Source: Streptomyces sp. XD-27 (GTDB taxonomy: Bacteria; Actinomycetota; Actinomycetes; Streptomycetales; Streptomycetaceae). From it: a stretch of DNA of 64,000 bases. A model generated the notes under the pieces. That model saw nothing but the letters and a program-made list of their open reading frames with translations. It had not been told where the DNA came from and did not search any database. Of the stretch, positions 54,753 to 61,867 are shown one piece after another. The stretch covers positions 3,162,001-3,226,000 of the forward strand of contig NZ_CP130713.1 of assembly GCF_030553055.1 (NCBI RefSeq). The letters run 5' to 3'. The position numbers were made by a program, and so were the translations under genes. The number at the start of each line of letters is the position of its first letter. Within the stretch, counting starts at the first letter, position 1.

Positions 54753-55115
54753 ATGAGCGCCGAGCACCCGGAGCCCGCCAGCGCACCCGGCGAAGGCCCA
54801 ATCGTCGAGGTGACACTCCCCTTGCACCAGGGCACTCTCGATGTGATCCAGGCATGGCTGGAACGCCCCAAGGGCACCAGCCTAACCGTCGGTGAACTGG
54901 CTTACGCCATTGAGCAAGCCGTGGCGGAGCACGCGCGCGAGCGTCGTCTCAGCGAGATCATCGCCGAGTCCAGAGTGGTACACGGGGAGCCCACGGCCGA
55001 GGAGGTCGCCGCGTTCGATGCGGCGTTCCAGCGAGCCGACGAGAAGTGGCGTGCCTCCCAGGAGGCCGGGAACAAGGGGAACGACGAAGAGTGGCACGCT
55101 CCGCTGGCAAGCTGA
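54753..55115 (+). CDS. Probable antitoxin of a PIN-toxin pair
   Basis: A 120-residue protein from the ATG at 54753, which has GGGGAGG upstream; an ATG at 54690 is in frame but lacks a ribosome site. It begins MSAEHPEPASAPGEGPIVEV, then TLPLHQGTLDVIQAWLERPK, a helical region (VGELAYAIEQAVAEHARERR) and an acidic C-terminus (EEVAAFDAAFQRADEKWRAS). No standard DNA-binding motif is obvious, so this is not a textbook VapB. The gene overlaps the PIN-domain gene by 25 bases, which supports an antitoxin role. Confidence 0.65.
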   Translation: MSAEHPEPASAPGEGPIVEVTLPLHQGTLDVIQAWLERPKGTSLTVGELAYAIEQAVAEHARERRLSEIIAESRVVHGEPTAEEVAAFDAAFQRADEKWRASQEAGNKGNDEEWHAPLAS

Positions 55116-55507
55116 CAGAGGACGCGCTCGTCCTGGACAGCGAAGGGCTGTCGAAGCTTGCCCTAAATGAACGCACCGTCGCCACACGAGTCGATCTTGC
55201 GAAGCGTCGCCGCATGCGCGTGGCTGTCAGCGGGATGACCTTGATCGAGGTCCACCACGAGAAGATCAACAGGAAGAGGTTCGACTGGACGGTCTCGGGC
55301 CTTGAGATCGTCTACCCGACGGAGAAGATCATCCGCCACGCCATGGCGCTGCTCGCGGCCACGGGGTTACATGGCCACAAGTACGCGATTGACGCTGTGG
55401 TAGCGGCGACAGTCCTGAGCTTCTCGGGCCGCCGCATGATCCTTACGTCAGACGCGGACGACATGGAGAAGCTCTGCGGCGATGTCGTCGAAATCGTCAC
55501 CACCTGA
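55091..55507 (+). CDS. PIN-domain protein, probable VapC-like toxin
   Basis: A 138-residue protein from a GTG at 55091 inside the preceding gene. The PIN fold is recognised by the first acidic residue in DALVLDSEGLSKLALNER, the Glu of SGMTLIEVHHEKINRKRF, the Asp of KYAIDAVVAATVLSFSGR and the final RMILTSDADDMEKLC. These four acidic positions bind Mg for RNA cleavage, so a ribonuclease toxin is likely. A TTA leucine codon at 55367-55369 (ATGLHGHK) would make synthesis depend on bldA. The RNA target is unknown. Confidence 0.8.
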   Translation: MARSAGKLTEDALVLDSEGLSKLALNERTVATRVDLAKRRRMRVAVSGMTLIEVHHEKINRKRFDWTVSGLEIVYPTEKIIRHAMALLAATGLHGHKYAIDAVVAATVLSFSGRRMILTSDADDMEKLCGDVVEIVTT

Positions 55508-55775
55508 CCACGACTCAGGGCGGGCCGAGAGCGACTCGCCGCCGGTCGCCCTCCTGCGAGACCTCGCCGGCGTGCTCGGCCGCACACCGGAGGCACTCAC
55601 CCAGGAATGGCGCGCCGGGGACTTGACCATCCCTCCTGCACCGCTCGGCGAGGACCCCCGCGTACGCGACTGGGGACTGTTCGACGGACCGGCCGACCTG
55701 TCCGCCACACGGACGAACACCCCACCGAGTCAGGGAGCCGGAGATTGCCCGCTCAGTGAAGCCCCTCCGGACTGA
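55482..55775 (+). CDS. Small hypothetical protein after the PIN toxin
   Basis: An open frame of 97 codons overlapping the toxin end by 26 bases. From about codon 13 the third positions are GC-rich in the manner of real genes (VALLRDLAGVLGRTPEALTQ, EWRAGDLTIPPAPLGEDPRV), while the first dozen codons and the tail are less convincing. No family is recognised. It may be a translated companion of the toxin or a remnant; its end runs close to the duplicated HTH fragment. Confidence 0.4.
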   Translation: MSSKSSPPDHDSGRAESDSPPVALLRDLAGVLGRTPEALTQEWRAGDLTIPPAPLGEDPRVRDWGLFDGPADLSATRTNTPPSQGAGDCPLSEAPPD

Positions 55776-55778
55776 TCG

Positions 55779-55895
55779 CTGTCGTGTGCGGTGAAGACGA
55801 ATGCCGCAGCGACACCCTCCAGGCCGATGGTCAGCGATGCGTTCAGAGCCGTGGCCAAGCGGGTGAGCAGGGGCAGCGTCGGCACGGAGTCGCCG
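55779..55895 (-). pseudogene. Fragment of an XRE regulator gene (repeat copy B)
   Basis: On the minus strand this reads GDSVPTLPLLTRLATALNAS followed by LTIGLEGVAAAFVFTAHDS, the same segment as in the intact XRE gene at 51550-51990. There is no HTH and no start codon: sequence before GDSVP is unrelated. It is a relic in direct orientation to the intact copy, next to the deoC promoter. Confidence 0.85.
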
Positions 55896-55949
55896 CGAGC
55901 GCCGCCGGGGCGTGACCGCCGCCACATCCCGCGGACCCCCGTCAAGGGG

Positions 55950-55985
55950 ATGACAGGAAGCTACGCGCGTAGATATGCTCACCTG
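55950..55985 (+). promoter_or_regulatory. deoC promoter with palindromic operator in the spacer
   Basis: ATGACA (55950-55955) and TATGCT (55974-55979) fit -35 and -10 boxes with an 18-base spacer. The perfect palindrome CTACGCGCGTAG (55961-55972) fills the spacer, so a bound repressor would block polymerase. Transcription would start near the GTG at 55986. The same palindrome precedes the purine nucleoside phosphorylase gene. Confidence 0.75.
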
Positions 55986-56987
55986 GTGACCATGCCCACC
56001 ACAGTTCCCGCATACGGCAAAGACGCCGCGGAGCGACTGTCGTCGATGGCGGACGTGACCGCCTCCGACGCCACGCTGCGCCGCTTCCTGCACGGCCTGC
56101 CTGGCGTCGACGCGGTCGGCCTCCAGGCCCGGGCCGCGACTCTCGGCACCCGCTCGATCAAGACCACGGCGAAGGCGTACGCCATCGACCTCGCCATCAC
56201 CATGATCGACCTGACGACCCTGGAAGGCGCGGACACCCCCGGCAAGGTCCGGGCGCTGTGCGCCAAGGGCGTCCATCCCGACCCCACCGACCGCACGGTC
56301 CCCAAGGTGGCCGCGATCTGCGTCTACCCCGACATGGTGGCCACCGCCAAGGAGGCCCTCGCCGGGTCCGGTGTCCATGTGGCCTCCGTCGCGACCGCCT
56401 TCCCGGCGGGGCGCGCCGCGCTGCCGGTCAAGCTGGCCGACACGCGTGACGCCGTCGCGGCGGGCGCCGACGAGATCGACATGGTGATCGACCGGGGGGC
56501 CTTCCTCTCCGGGCGGTACATGTCCGTCTTCGAGGAGATCAAGGCCGTGAAGGAGGCGTGCCGCCGCCCGGACGGGTCGGCCGCGCACCTGAAGGTGATC
56601 TTCGAGACCGGCGAGCTCCAGACCTACGACAACGTCCGCCGCGTCTCGTGGCTGTCGATGCTCGCGGGCGCCGACTTCATCAAGACCTCGACCGGCAAGG
56701 TGGCCGTCAACGCCACCCCGCCCGTCACCCTGCTGATGCTGGAGGCCGTGCGCGACTTCCACGCCTTGACCGGGGTGCAGGTCGGCGTGAAGCCCGCGGG
56801 CGGTATCCGTACCACCAAGGACGCCATCAAGTACCTGGTGATGGTCAACGAGACCGCCGGGGACCTCTGGATGACCCCGGACTGGTTCCGCTTCGGCGCC
56901 TCCAGCCTCCTCAACGACCTGCTCATGCAGCGCCAGAAGCTGAGCACCGGCCGCTACTCCGGTCCCGACTACGTGACGGTGGACTGA
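55986..56987 (+). CDS. deoC: Deoxyribose-phosphate aldolase
   Basis: A 333-residue class I aldolase that cleaves 2-deoxyribose-5-phosphate to acetaldehyde and glyceraldehyde-3-phosphate. Motifs: AITMIDLTTLEGADTPGKVR, AAICVYPDMVATAKEAL, VASVATAFPAGRAALPVKLA, GADEIDMVIDRGAFLSGRYM, HLKVIFETGELQTYDNVRRV, the Schiff-base Lys in GADFIKTSTGKVAVNATPPV and VGVKPAGGIRTTKDAIKYLV. The GTG at 55986 is favoured because it falls at the predicted transcript start; an ATG at 55992 is two codons inside. Aldehyde dehydrogenases follow directly and could oxidise the acetaldehyde formed. Confidence 0.95.
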   Translation: MTMPTTVPAYGKDAAERLSSMADVTASDATLRRFLHGLPGVDAVGLQARAATLGTRSIKTTAKAYAIDLAITMIDLTTLEGADTPGKVRALCAKGVHPDPTDRTVPKVAAICVYPDMVATAKEALAGSGVHVASVATAFPAGRAALPVKLADTRDAVAAGADEIDMVIDRGAFLSGRYMSVFEEIKAVKEACRRPDGSAAHLKVIFETGELQTYDNVRRVSWLSMLAGADFIKTSTGKVAVNATPPVTLLMLEAVRDFHALTGVQVGVKPAGGIRTTKDAIKYLVMVNETAGDLWMTPDWFRFGASSLLNDLLMQRQKLSTGRYSGPDYVTVD

Positions 56988-56994
56988 TCCGATC

Positions 56995-58428
56995 ATGAAC
57001 GCATTCAGTTACGCACCGGCGCCCGAGTCGCGCGAGGTCGTCGACATCGCTCCGGCGTACGGGCTCTTCATCGACGGCGAGTTCGCCGAGGCGGCCGACG
57101 GCAAGGTCTTCAAGACCGTCTCCCCCGCCTCCGAGGAGGTGCTGTCGCAGGTCGCACAGGGCAGCGCCGAGGACGTGGACCGCGCGGTCAAGGCCGCCCG
57201 CAAGGCCTTCGAGAAGTGGTCCGCGCTGCCGGGCTCCGAGCGGGCCAAGTACCTGTTCCGGATCGCCCGGATCATCCAGGAGCGCTCGCGCGAGCTGGCG
57301 GTGCTGGAGTCGCTGGACAACGGCAAGCCGATCCGCGAGTCGCGCGACTTCGACCTGCCGACCGTCGCCGCGCACTTCTTCTACTACGCGGGCTGGGCCG
57401 ACAAGCTGGAGCACGCGGGCTACGGGGCCGACCCGAAGCCGCTGGGCGTGGCCGGGCAGGTCATCCCGTGGAACTTCCCGCTGCTGATGCTGGCGTGGAA
57501 GGTCGCCCCGGCGCTGGCCTGCGGTAATACGGTCGTGCTGAAGCCTGCCGAGACCACGCCGCTCTCCGCGCTGTTCTTCGCCGACATCTGCCGCCAGGCC
57601 GGGCTGCCCAAGGGCGTCGTCAACATCGTCACCGGCGACGGTGCGACCGGCGCCGAGCTGGTCGCGCACCCGGGCATCGACAAGGTCGCCTTCACCGGCT
57701 CCACCGAGGTCGGCAAGGCCATCGCGCGGACCGTCGCGGGCACGCACAAGAAGCTCACCCTCGAACTGGGCGGCAAGGCCGCGAACATCGTCTTCGACGA
57801 CGCCCCCATCGACCAGGCCGTCGAGGGCATCGTCAGCGGCATCTTCTTCAACCAGGGCCACGTCTGCTGCGCGGGCTCCCGGCTGCTGGTGCAGGAGTCG
57901 GTCGCCGACGAGCTGATGGAGGCGCTCAAGCGGCGGATGTCGACGCTCCGTATCGGTGACCCCCTGGACAAGAACACGGACATCGGGGCGATCAATTCCG
58001 CGGAGCAGCTGGCGCGGATCCGGTCGCTGGCCGAGGCGGGCGAGGCGGAGGGCGCCGAGCGCTGGGCCCCGGCCTGCGAACTGCCGGACACCGGGTACTG
58101 GTTCGCGCCGACGCTGTTCACCGGCGTCACCCAGGCGCACCGCATCGCACGCGAGGAGATCTTCGGCCCGGTGCTGTCGGTGCTGACCTTCCGTACCCCG
58201 GCCGAGGCCGTGGAGAAGGCCAACAACACGCCGTACGGCCTGTCGGCGGGCATCTGGACGGAGAAGGGCTCGCGCATCCTGTGGATGGCGGACCAGCTCC
58301 GGGCCGGTGTGGTGTGGGCCAACACGTTCAACAAGTTCGACCCGGCCTCGCCGTTCGGCGGCTACAAGGAGTCGGGCTTCGGCCGCGAGGGCGGCCGTCA
58401 CGGTCTGGAGGCCTACCTCAATGTCTGA
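56995..58428 (+). CDS. Aldehyde dehydrogenase
   Basis: A 477-residue NAD(P)-dependent aldehyde dehydrogenase of normal length. Catalytic Cys in FFNQGHVCCAGSRLLVQESV, general-base Glu in LTLELGGKAANIVFDDAPID, cofactor-binding PWNFPLLMLAWKVAPALACG and AFTGSTEVGKAIARTVAGTH, and the C-terminal SPFGGYKESGFGREGGRHGL are all present. It begins eight bases after the deoC stop, so it is in the same operon. Oxidation of acetaldehyde from the aldolase reaction is the simplest role. Confidence 0.93.
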   Translation: MNAFSYAPAPESREVVDIAPAYGLFIDGEFAEAADGKVFKTVSPASEEVLSQVAQGSAEDVDRAVKAARKAFEKWSALPGSERAKYLFRIARIIQERSRELAVLESLDNGKPIRESRDFDLPTVAAHFFYYAGWADKLEHAGYGADPKPLGVAGQVIPWNFPLLMLAWKVAPALACGNTVVLKPAETTPLSALFFADICRQAGLPKGVVNIVTGDGATGAELVAHPGIDKVAFTGSTEVGKAIARTVAGTHKKLTLELGGKAANIVFDDAPIDQAVEGIVSGIFFNQGHVCCAGSRLLVQESVADELMEALKRRMSTLRIGDPLDKNTDIGAINSAEQLARIRSLAEAGEAEGAERWAPACELPDTGYWFAPTLFTGVTQAHRIAREEIFGPVLSVLTFRTPAEAVEKANNTPYGLSAGIWTEKGSRILWMADQLRAGVVWANTFNKFDPASPFGGYKESGFGREGGRHGLEAYLNV

Positions 58429-59293
58429 GCGGCTGAACGTTCTCAAGACCTACAAGCTGTTCGTCGGGGGCAAGTTCCCCCGGTCCGAGAGCGGGCGGGT
58501 GTACGCGGTGACCGACTCCAAGGACAGGTGGCTGGCGAACGCCCCGCTGTCGTCGCGCAAGGACGCCCGGGACGCGGTCGTCGCGGCCCGCAAGGCGTTC
58601 GGCGGCTGGTCGGCCGCCACCGCCTACAACCGCGGCCAGATCCTCTACCGCGTCGCGGAGATGCTGGAGGGCCGCCGCGAGCAGTTCACCGCGGAGGTCG
58701 CGGACGCCGAGGGGCTGTCGAAGTCGAAGGCGGCCGCGCAGGTCGACGCGGCCATCGACCGCTGGGTCTGGTACGCGGGCTGGTCCGACAAGGTCGCCCA
58801 GATCGCGGGCTCCGCGAACCCGGTGGCCGGGCCGTACTTCAACCTCTCCACGCCCGAGCCGACCGGCGTGGTGGCGGTCCTGGCCCCGCAGGAGTCCTCC
58901 TTCCTCGGCCTGGTCTCCGTCCTGGCCCCGGTGATCGTCACCGGCAACACGGCCGTCGTGGTGACCAGCGAGAAGTCCCCGCTGCCCGCCCTCTCCCTGG
59001 GTGAGGTGCTCGCGACCTCCGACGTGCCCGGCGGCGTGGTCAACATCCTGTCCGGCCGGACCGCGGAGCTGTCGGGGCCGCTGGCCGCGCACCAGGACGT
59101 CAACGCGATCGACCTGGCCGGCGCGTACGGGGAGCTGCACGGCGAGCTGGCCACGGCGCTGGAGACGGCGGCCGCGGACAACCTCAAGCGCGTGCTCCGT
59201 CCACAGGCTGTGGACTGGTCGGCGGCCCCGGGCACCGACCGGATGCTGGCCTTCCTGGAGACCAAGACGGTCTGGCACCCGATCGGGATCTGA
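58421..59293 (+). CDS. Truncated aldehyde dehydrogenase-like protein
   Basis: A 290-residue relative of aldehyde dehydrogenases that ends after the cofactor-binding half. It starts MSERLNVLKTYKLFVGGKFP, with the N-terminal ALDH fold clear (ARDAVVAARKAFGGWSAATA, GRREQFTAEVADAEGLSKSK, PTGVVAVLAPQESSFLGLVS, VVNILSGRTAELSGPLAAHQ). The catalytic Cys and Glu segments are missing and a unique tail (VLRPQAVDWSAAPGTDRMLA) replaces them. I recall the same arrangement after deoC in S. coelicolor, so it is probably a conserved non-catalytic partner rather than decay. The ATG overlaps the upstream stop by eight bases. Confidence 0.85.
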   Translation: MSERLNVLKTYKLFVGGKFPRSESGRVYAVTDSKDRWLANAPLSSRKDARDAVVAARKAFGGWSAATAYNRGQILYRVAEMLEGRREQFTAEVADAEGLSKSKAAAQVDAAIDRWVWYAGWSDKVAQIAGSANPVAGPYFNLSTPEPTGVVAVLAPQESSFLGLVSVLAPVIVTGNTAVVVTSEKSPLPALSLGEVLATSDVPGGVVNILSGRTAELSGPLAAHQDVNAIDLAGAYGELHGELATALETAAADNLKRVLRPQAVDWSAAPGTDRMLAFLETKTVWHPIGI

Positions 59294-59557
59294 CCCCGGT
59301 TCCGACCGGGCACAGGCGGTCCTCGTCCTTCCCCCGGACTTCGTCCGGGGGTGCCCCCAACGCCGGGTTCCGTCCGATCCGGGCGCACGCCGGGTCCCGT
59401 CCGACCCTGGCGCGGGGCCGAGGTACCGAGCGGCGGCTCCCGCACCGGCTCACGCCGGGCGGGAGCCGCCGTCGTATACGCCCGCCGGGTACGCCGTCAT
59501 CCGCGCCGTACGTGCGGGCGAGGTCAACCCGGCAACGCGCCGTACCTCCAGGCGGAG

Positions 59558-59992
59558 TCAGCCCGGCAGCGCGTCGGTCGCCGGGCGGGTCGCCGGGATC
59601 TCACCGATCTTGGCGCCGCTCGACAGCGGCGCGGTGACCGACTTGGTGCCCGCCGGCTTGAAGTCGGCGATCTTCGTCTCGACCGAGTTGTTCAGCGGGT
59701 CGACAGGCGTCCTGGCCCACGGGTTGGCCTGCAGGTTCTTCAGCGTGCCGAGGGCGTTGATCAGCGGGGCCGGCGCGGTGATGCCCCGACCCTTGACCAT
59801 CTTCGAGTTGAGCAGCGGCACCGCGGAGGTGACGTTGACCGCGTCGGGCGTCGAGCCGGACGTGGCCGCGGCCTCCGACGCGCCGCTCCCGACCAGGGCC
59901 GCACCGGCGGCCGAGACGGCCAGTGTGGCCCTGAACAGGGCGCGCGAGCGGAGACGCTGCGGAGTGCGTGTGTGACGTGCGGAAGAGGCCAT
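59558..59992 (-). CDS. Small secreted protein of unknown function
   Basis: A 144-residue exported protein. An Arg-rich n-region (SSARHTRTPQRLRSRALFRA) precedes a hydrophobic core and a cleavage site near SEAAA. The mature part is small and Pro/Ala/Thr-rich (VNVTSAVPLLNSKMVKGRGI, TLKNLQANPWARTPVDPLNN) with no Cys. CAGGTGG stands five bases before the ATG. No family is recognised. The 59294-59557 gap between it and the convergent aldehyde dehydrogenase-like gene shows no supported feature. Confidence 0.65.
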   Translation of the reverse strand: MASSARHTRTPQRLRSRALFRATLAVSAAGAALVGSGASEAAATSGSTPDAVNVTSAVPLLNSKMVKGRGITAPAPLINALGTLKNLQANPWARTPVDPLNNSVETKIADFKPAGTKSVTAPLSSGAKIGEIPATRPATDALPG

Positions 59993-60118
59993 GGCCACCT
60001 GCCAGTAGGTCGTTTACGTAATGGATCGACTGCGCAGCGTAGTTGAGCGAGGCGGGAACCGACACTCTCAGGACCCGGAGGGTCCCCCAGGCGGACTAAT
60101 GCCGCACACTGGTGTCCC

Positions 60119-60748
60119 GTGACCTCCCATCCCGTTCCCGCCCGCGTCATCCTGCTGTCCGGTCCGTCCGGCTCCGGCAAGTCGTCGCTCGCCGCCCGTA
60201 CGGGGCTGCCCGTCCTGAACCTCGACGACTTCTACAAGGACGGCGACGACCCCACGCTGCCGCAGCTGCCGGGCGGCGGGGGCGCCGACTGGGACTCGCC
60301 GCTTTCGTGGGACGCGGACGGCGCGCTGGCGGCCATCTCGGAGCTGTGCAGCACGGCACGGGCGAAGGTGCCGGTCTACTCCATCGCCGCCAACGGGCGG
60401 GTCGGCGAGGACTTCCTCGACATCGGCCGCACCCCGCTGTTCATCGCGGAGGGCATCTTCGCCGCGGACATCATCGAGGCGTGCCGGGAACTGGGCGTGC
60501 TGGCCGACGCGCTGTGCCTGTGCGGTCGGCCGTCCACCACGTTCCGGCGAAGGCTCCTGCGCGACCTGCGGGAGGGCCGCAAGTCGGTGCCGTATCTGCT
60601 GCGCCGCGGCTGGCGGCTGCTGCGCGCCGAACGCGGCGTGGTGGCCCGGCAGACGGCGCTCGGCGCCTACGCGTGCGGCAAGGCGGAGGCGATGGGGCGG
60701 ATCGCGTCGGCGGCCGCGGGGCAGCGCCGCGAGCCGGTCCGCGGCTGA
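60119..60748 (+). CDS. Uridine kinase-like P-loop kinase
   Basis: A 209-residue kinase. The Walker A loop is VILLSGPSGSGKSSLAARTG, followed by the substrate Asp of LPVLNLDDFYKDGDDPTLPQ, the usual uridine/phosphoribulokinase pattern. Other conserved parts are WDSPLSWDADGALAAISELC, FIAEGIFAADIIEACRELGV (Walker B-like Glu), and the lid STTFRRRLLRDLREGRKSVP. It would phosphorylate uridine or cytidine for salvage, in line with the nucleoside genes nearby. The GTG start at 60119 has no ribosome site; CACACT nine bases upstream could be a -10 box. Confidence 0.85.
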   Translation: MTSHPVPARVILLSGPSGSGKSSLAARTGLPVLNLDDFYKDGDDPTLPQLPGGGGADWDSPLSWDADGALAAISELCSTARAKVPVYSIAANGRVGEDFLDIGRTPLFIAEGIFAADIIEACRELGVLADALCLCGRPSTTFRRRLLRDLREGRKSVPYLLRRGWRLLRAERGVVARQTALGAYACGKAEAMGRIASAAAGQRREPVRG

Positions 60749-60794
60749 GCTCTCTTTTTTCCGGGGGCTTCACCCCCGAACCCGCAAAGAAGCA

Positions 60795-60825
60795 GGGCCG
60801 GACAGACTCCCCGGCTGTCCGGCCC
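60795..60825. terminator. Bidirectional terminator
   Basis: Arms GGGCCGGACAG and CTGTCCGGCCC (11 bp) enclose a nine-base loop between the convergent kinase and sigQ genes. A smaller hairpin with a T-run (CTCTTTTTTCC near 60752-60762) precedes it. Confidence 0.8.
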
Positions 60826-60830
60826 CACTA

Positions 60831-60879
60831 TCCCCCGTGCTCTCCCCCGTGTTCCCCCGTATCCCCCGTTTTCCCCCGT
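60831..60879 (-). repeat. Five G-tracts downstream of sigQ (possible G-quadruplex)
   Basis: The plus strand has five copies of TCCCCCGT at 9-12 base spacing (60831, 60843, 60853, 60862, 60872). On the minus strand, the sigQ sense strand, this gives five runs of G5 separated by 4-7 bases, which satisfies the G-quadruplex pattern. It lies 16 bases after the sigQ stop. Confidence 0.7.
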
Positions 60880-60894
60880 ACCTTCGCTCCCCGG

Positions 60895-61659
60895 TCAGGC
60901 GACCAGTTCGCCGAAGGACTCTTCCTCGTCCCGGCCGAAGCTGAGGACGTCGTCCTCGCGCAGCCGGCGCAGCGAGCGCCAGATGCTGCTTTTGACCGTT
61001 CCGACACTGATGTTGAGAATGTCCGCGATCTCCGGGTCTGTCCGGCCCTCGTAGTAGCGCAGGACGAGCATCGTGCGCTGCGTCTCGGGCAGCCGGGCCA
61101 GGGCCTGCCAGAGCACGGCGCGCAGCTCGGTGCCGCGCATCGCGTCCTGGTCCCCGACGGTCTCCGGCAGTTCCTCGGTCGGGTACTCGTTGAGCTTGCG
61201 CCGACGCCAGGCACTGATGTGCAGGTTGGTCATCGTGCGCCGCAGGTAGCCGCCGACCGCCGCCTTGTCGCTGATCCGGTGCCAGGCCCGGTACGTCGAG
61301 AACAGCGCGCTCTGCAGCAGGTCCTCGGCCTCGAACCGGTCACCGGTCAGGTGGTAGGCGGTGGCGTACAGGGAGGCGCGGCGCTCCTGGACGTACGCGG
61401 TGAACGCCGCTTCGGCGTCCCCCGTGCACGTCGCGGCGTGCCGCTCCCCCGATACCTCCCCGTACGAGCTTCCCCCGTTGCCCCCCTTGGCCCCCGCCAG
61501 GCTCCCGTCAATGGCCACCATGTACGGCGGCCGCTGACGTCCGGTGCCGCGAGCGCACCCCCGCCCGCTCACGACACCGGACTTCTCCGTGCTCCGACCG
61601 GCGTCGTGGCGGCGCGTGCGAATGACTGCGCTGGTTTTCGTGCTGTGCAGTGTGCTCAT
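60895..61659 (-). CDS. sigQ: RNA polymerase sigma factor SigQ (ECF, SigE-like)
   Basis: A 254-residue ECF-type sigma factor. Region 2 is FTAYVQERRASLYATAYHLT and DRFEAEDLLQSALFSTYRAW, region 4 is LPETQRTMLVLRYYEGRTDP and EIADILNISVGTVKSSIWRS. An N-terminal extension of about 75 residues (MSTLHSTKTSAVIRTRRHDA) matches what I remember for this subfamily; a start at 61521 (MVAIDGSL) is an alternative. It is divergent from afsQ1-afsQ2, as in S. coelicolor, where AfsQ1 activates sigQ and SigQ counteracts AfsQ-driven antibiotic production. No anti-sigma gene is visible. Confidence 0.9.
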   Translation of the reverse strand: MSTLHSTKTSAVIRTRRHDAGRSTEKSGVVSGRGCARGTGRQRPPYMVAIDGSLAGAKGGNGGSSYGEVSGERHAATCTGDAEAAFTAYVQERRASLYATAYHLTGDRFEAEDLLQSALFSTYRAWHRISDKAAVGGYLRRTMTNLHISAWRRRKLNEYPTEELPETVGDQDAMRGTELRAVLWQALARLPETQRTMLVLRYYEGRTDPEIADILNISVGTVKSSIWRSLRRLREDDVLSFGRDEEESFGELVA

Positions 61660-61768
61660 CTCGCGCCCCCCGTCGGTGGAGCCTGCTTGTTTCCGCTGGC
61701 TTCCGGGCCGTCGTCCTCCCGGTGCAGAAAACTTTGCCGGGCCAGTTTCATGGCGGTGTCCTCCGTCT

Positions 61769-61784
61769 GTCACAGGGCTGTCAC
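61769..61784. promoter_or_regulatory. AfsQ1 box between sigQ and afsQ1
   Basis: GTCAC-AGGGCT-GTCAC is an exact match to the reported AfsQ1 binding pattern GTnAC-N6-GTnAC. It lies in the divergent promoter region, 110 bases before sigQ and 84 bases before afsQ1. This predicts autoregulation of the sigQ and afsQ operons by phosphorylated AfsQ1. Confidence 0.8.
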
Positions 61785-61867
61785 AGGCGGAGGTGGTGTG
61801 TGGACGGCGTGGGGGCACACCGGAGGAGCTCGGGGCAGGTCGAACTGGAGCCCCCCTGTAGTCCAGA

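Noticed and set aside
50400..55950. Integrated plasmid or prophage
   Set aside because: No integrase, transposase, replication or tra gene and no tRNA attachment site is visible; only direct repeats of a regulator fragment bound part of it.
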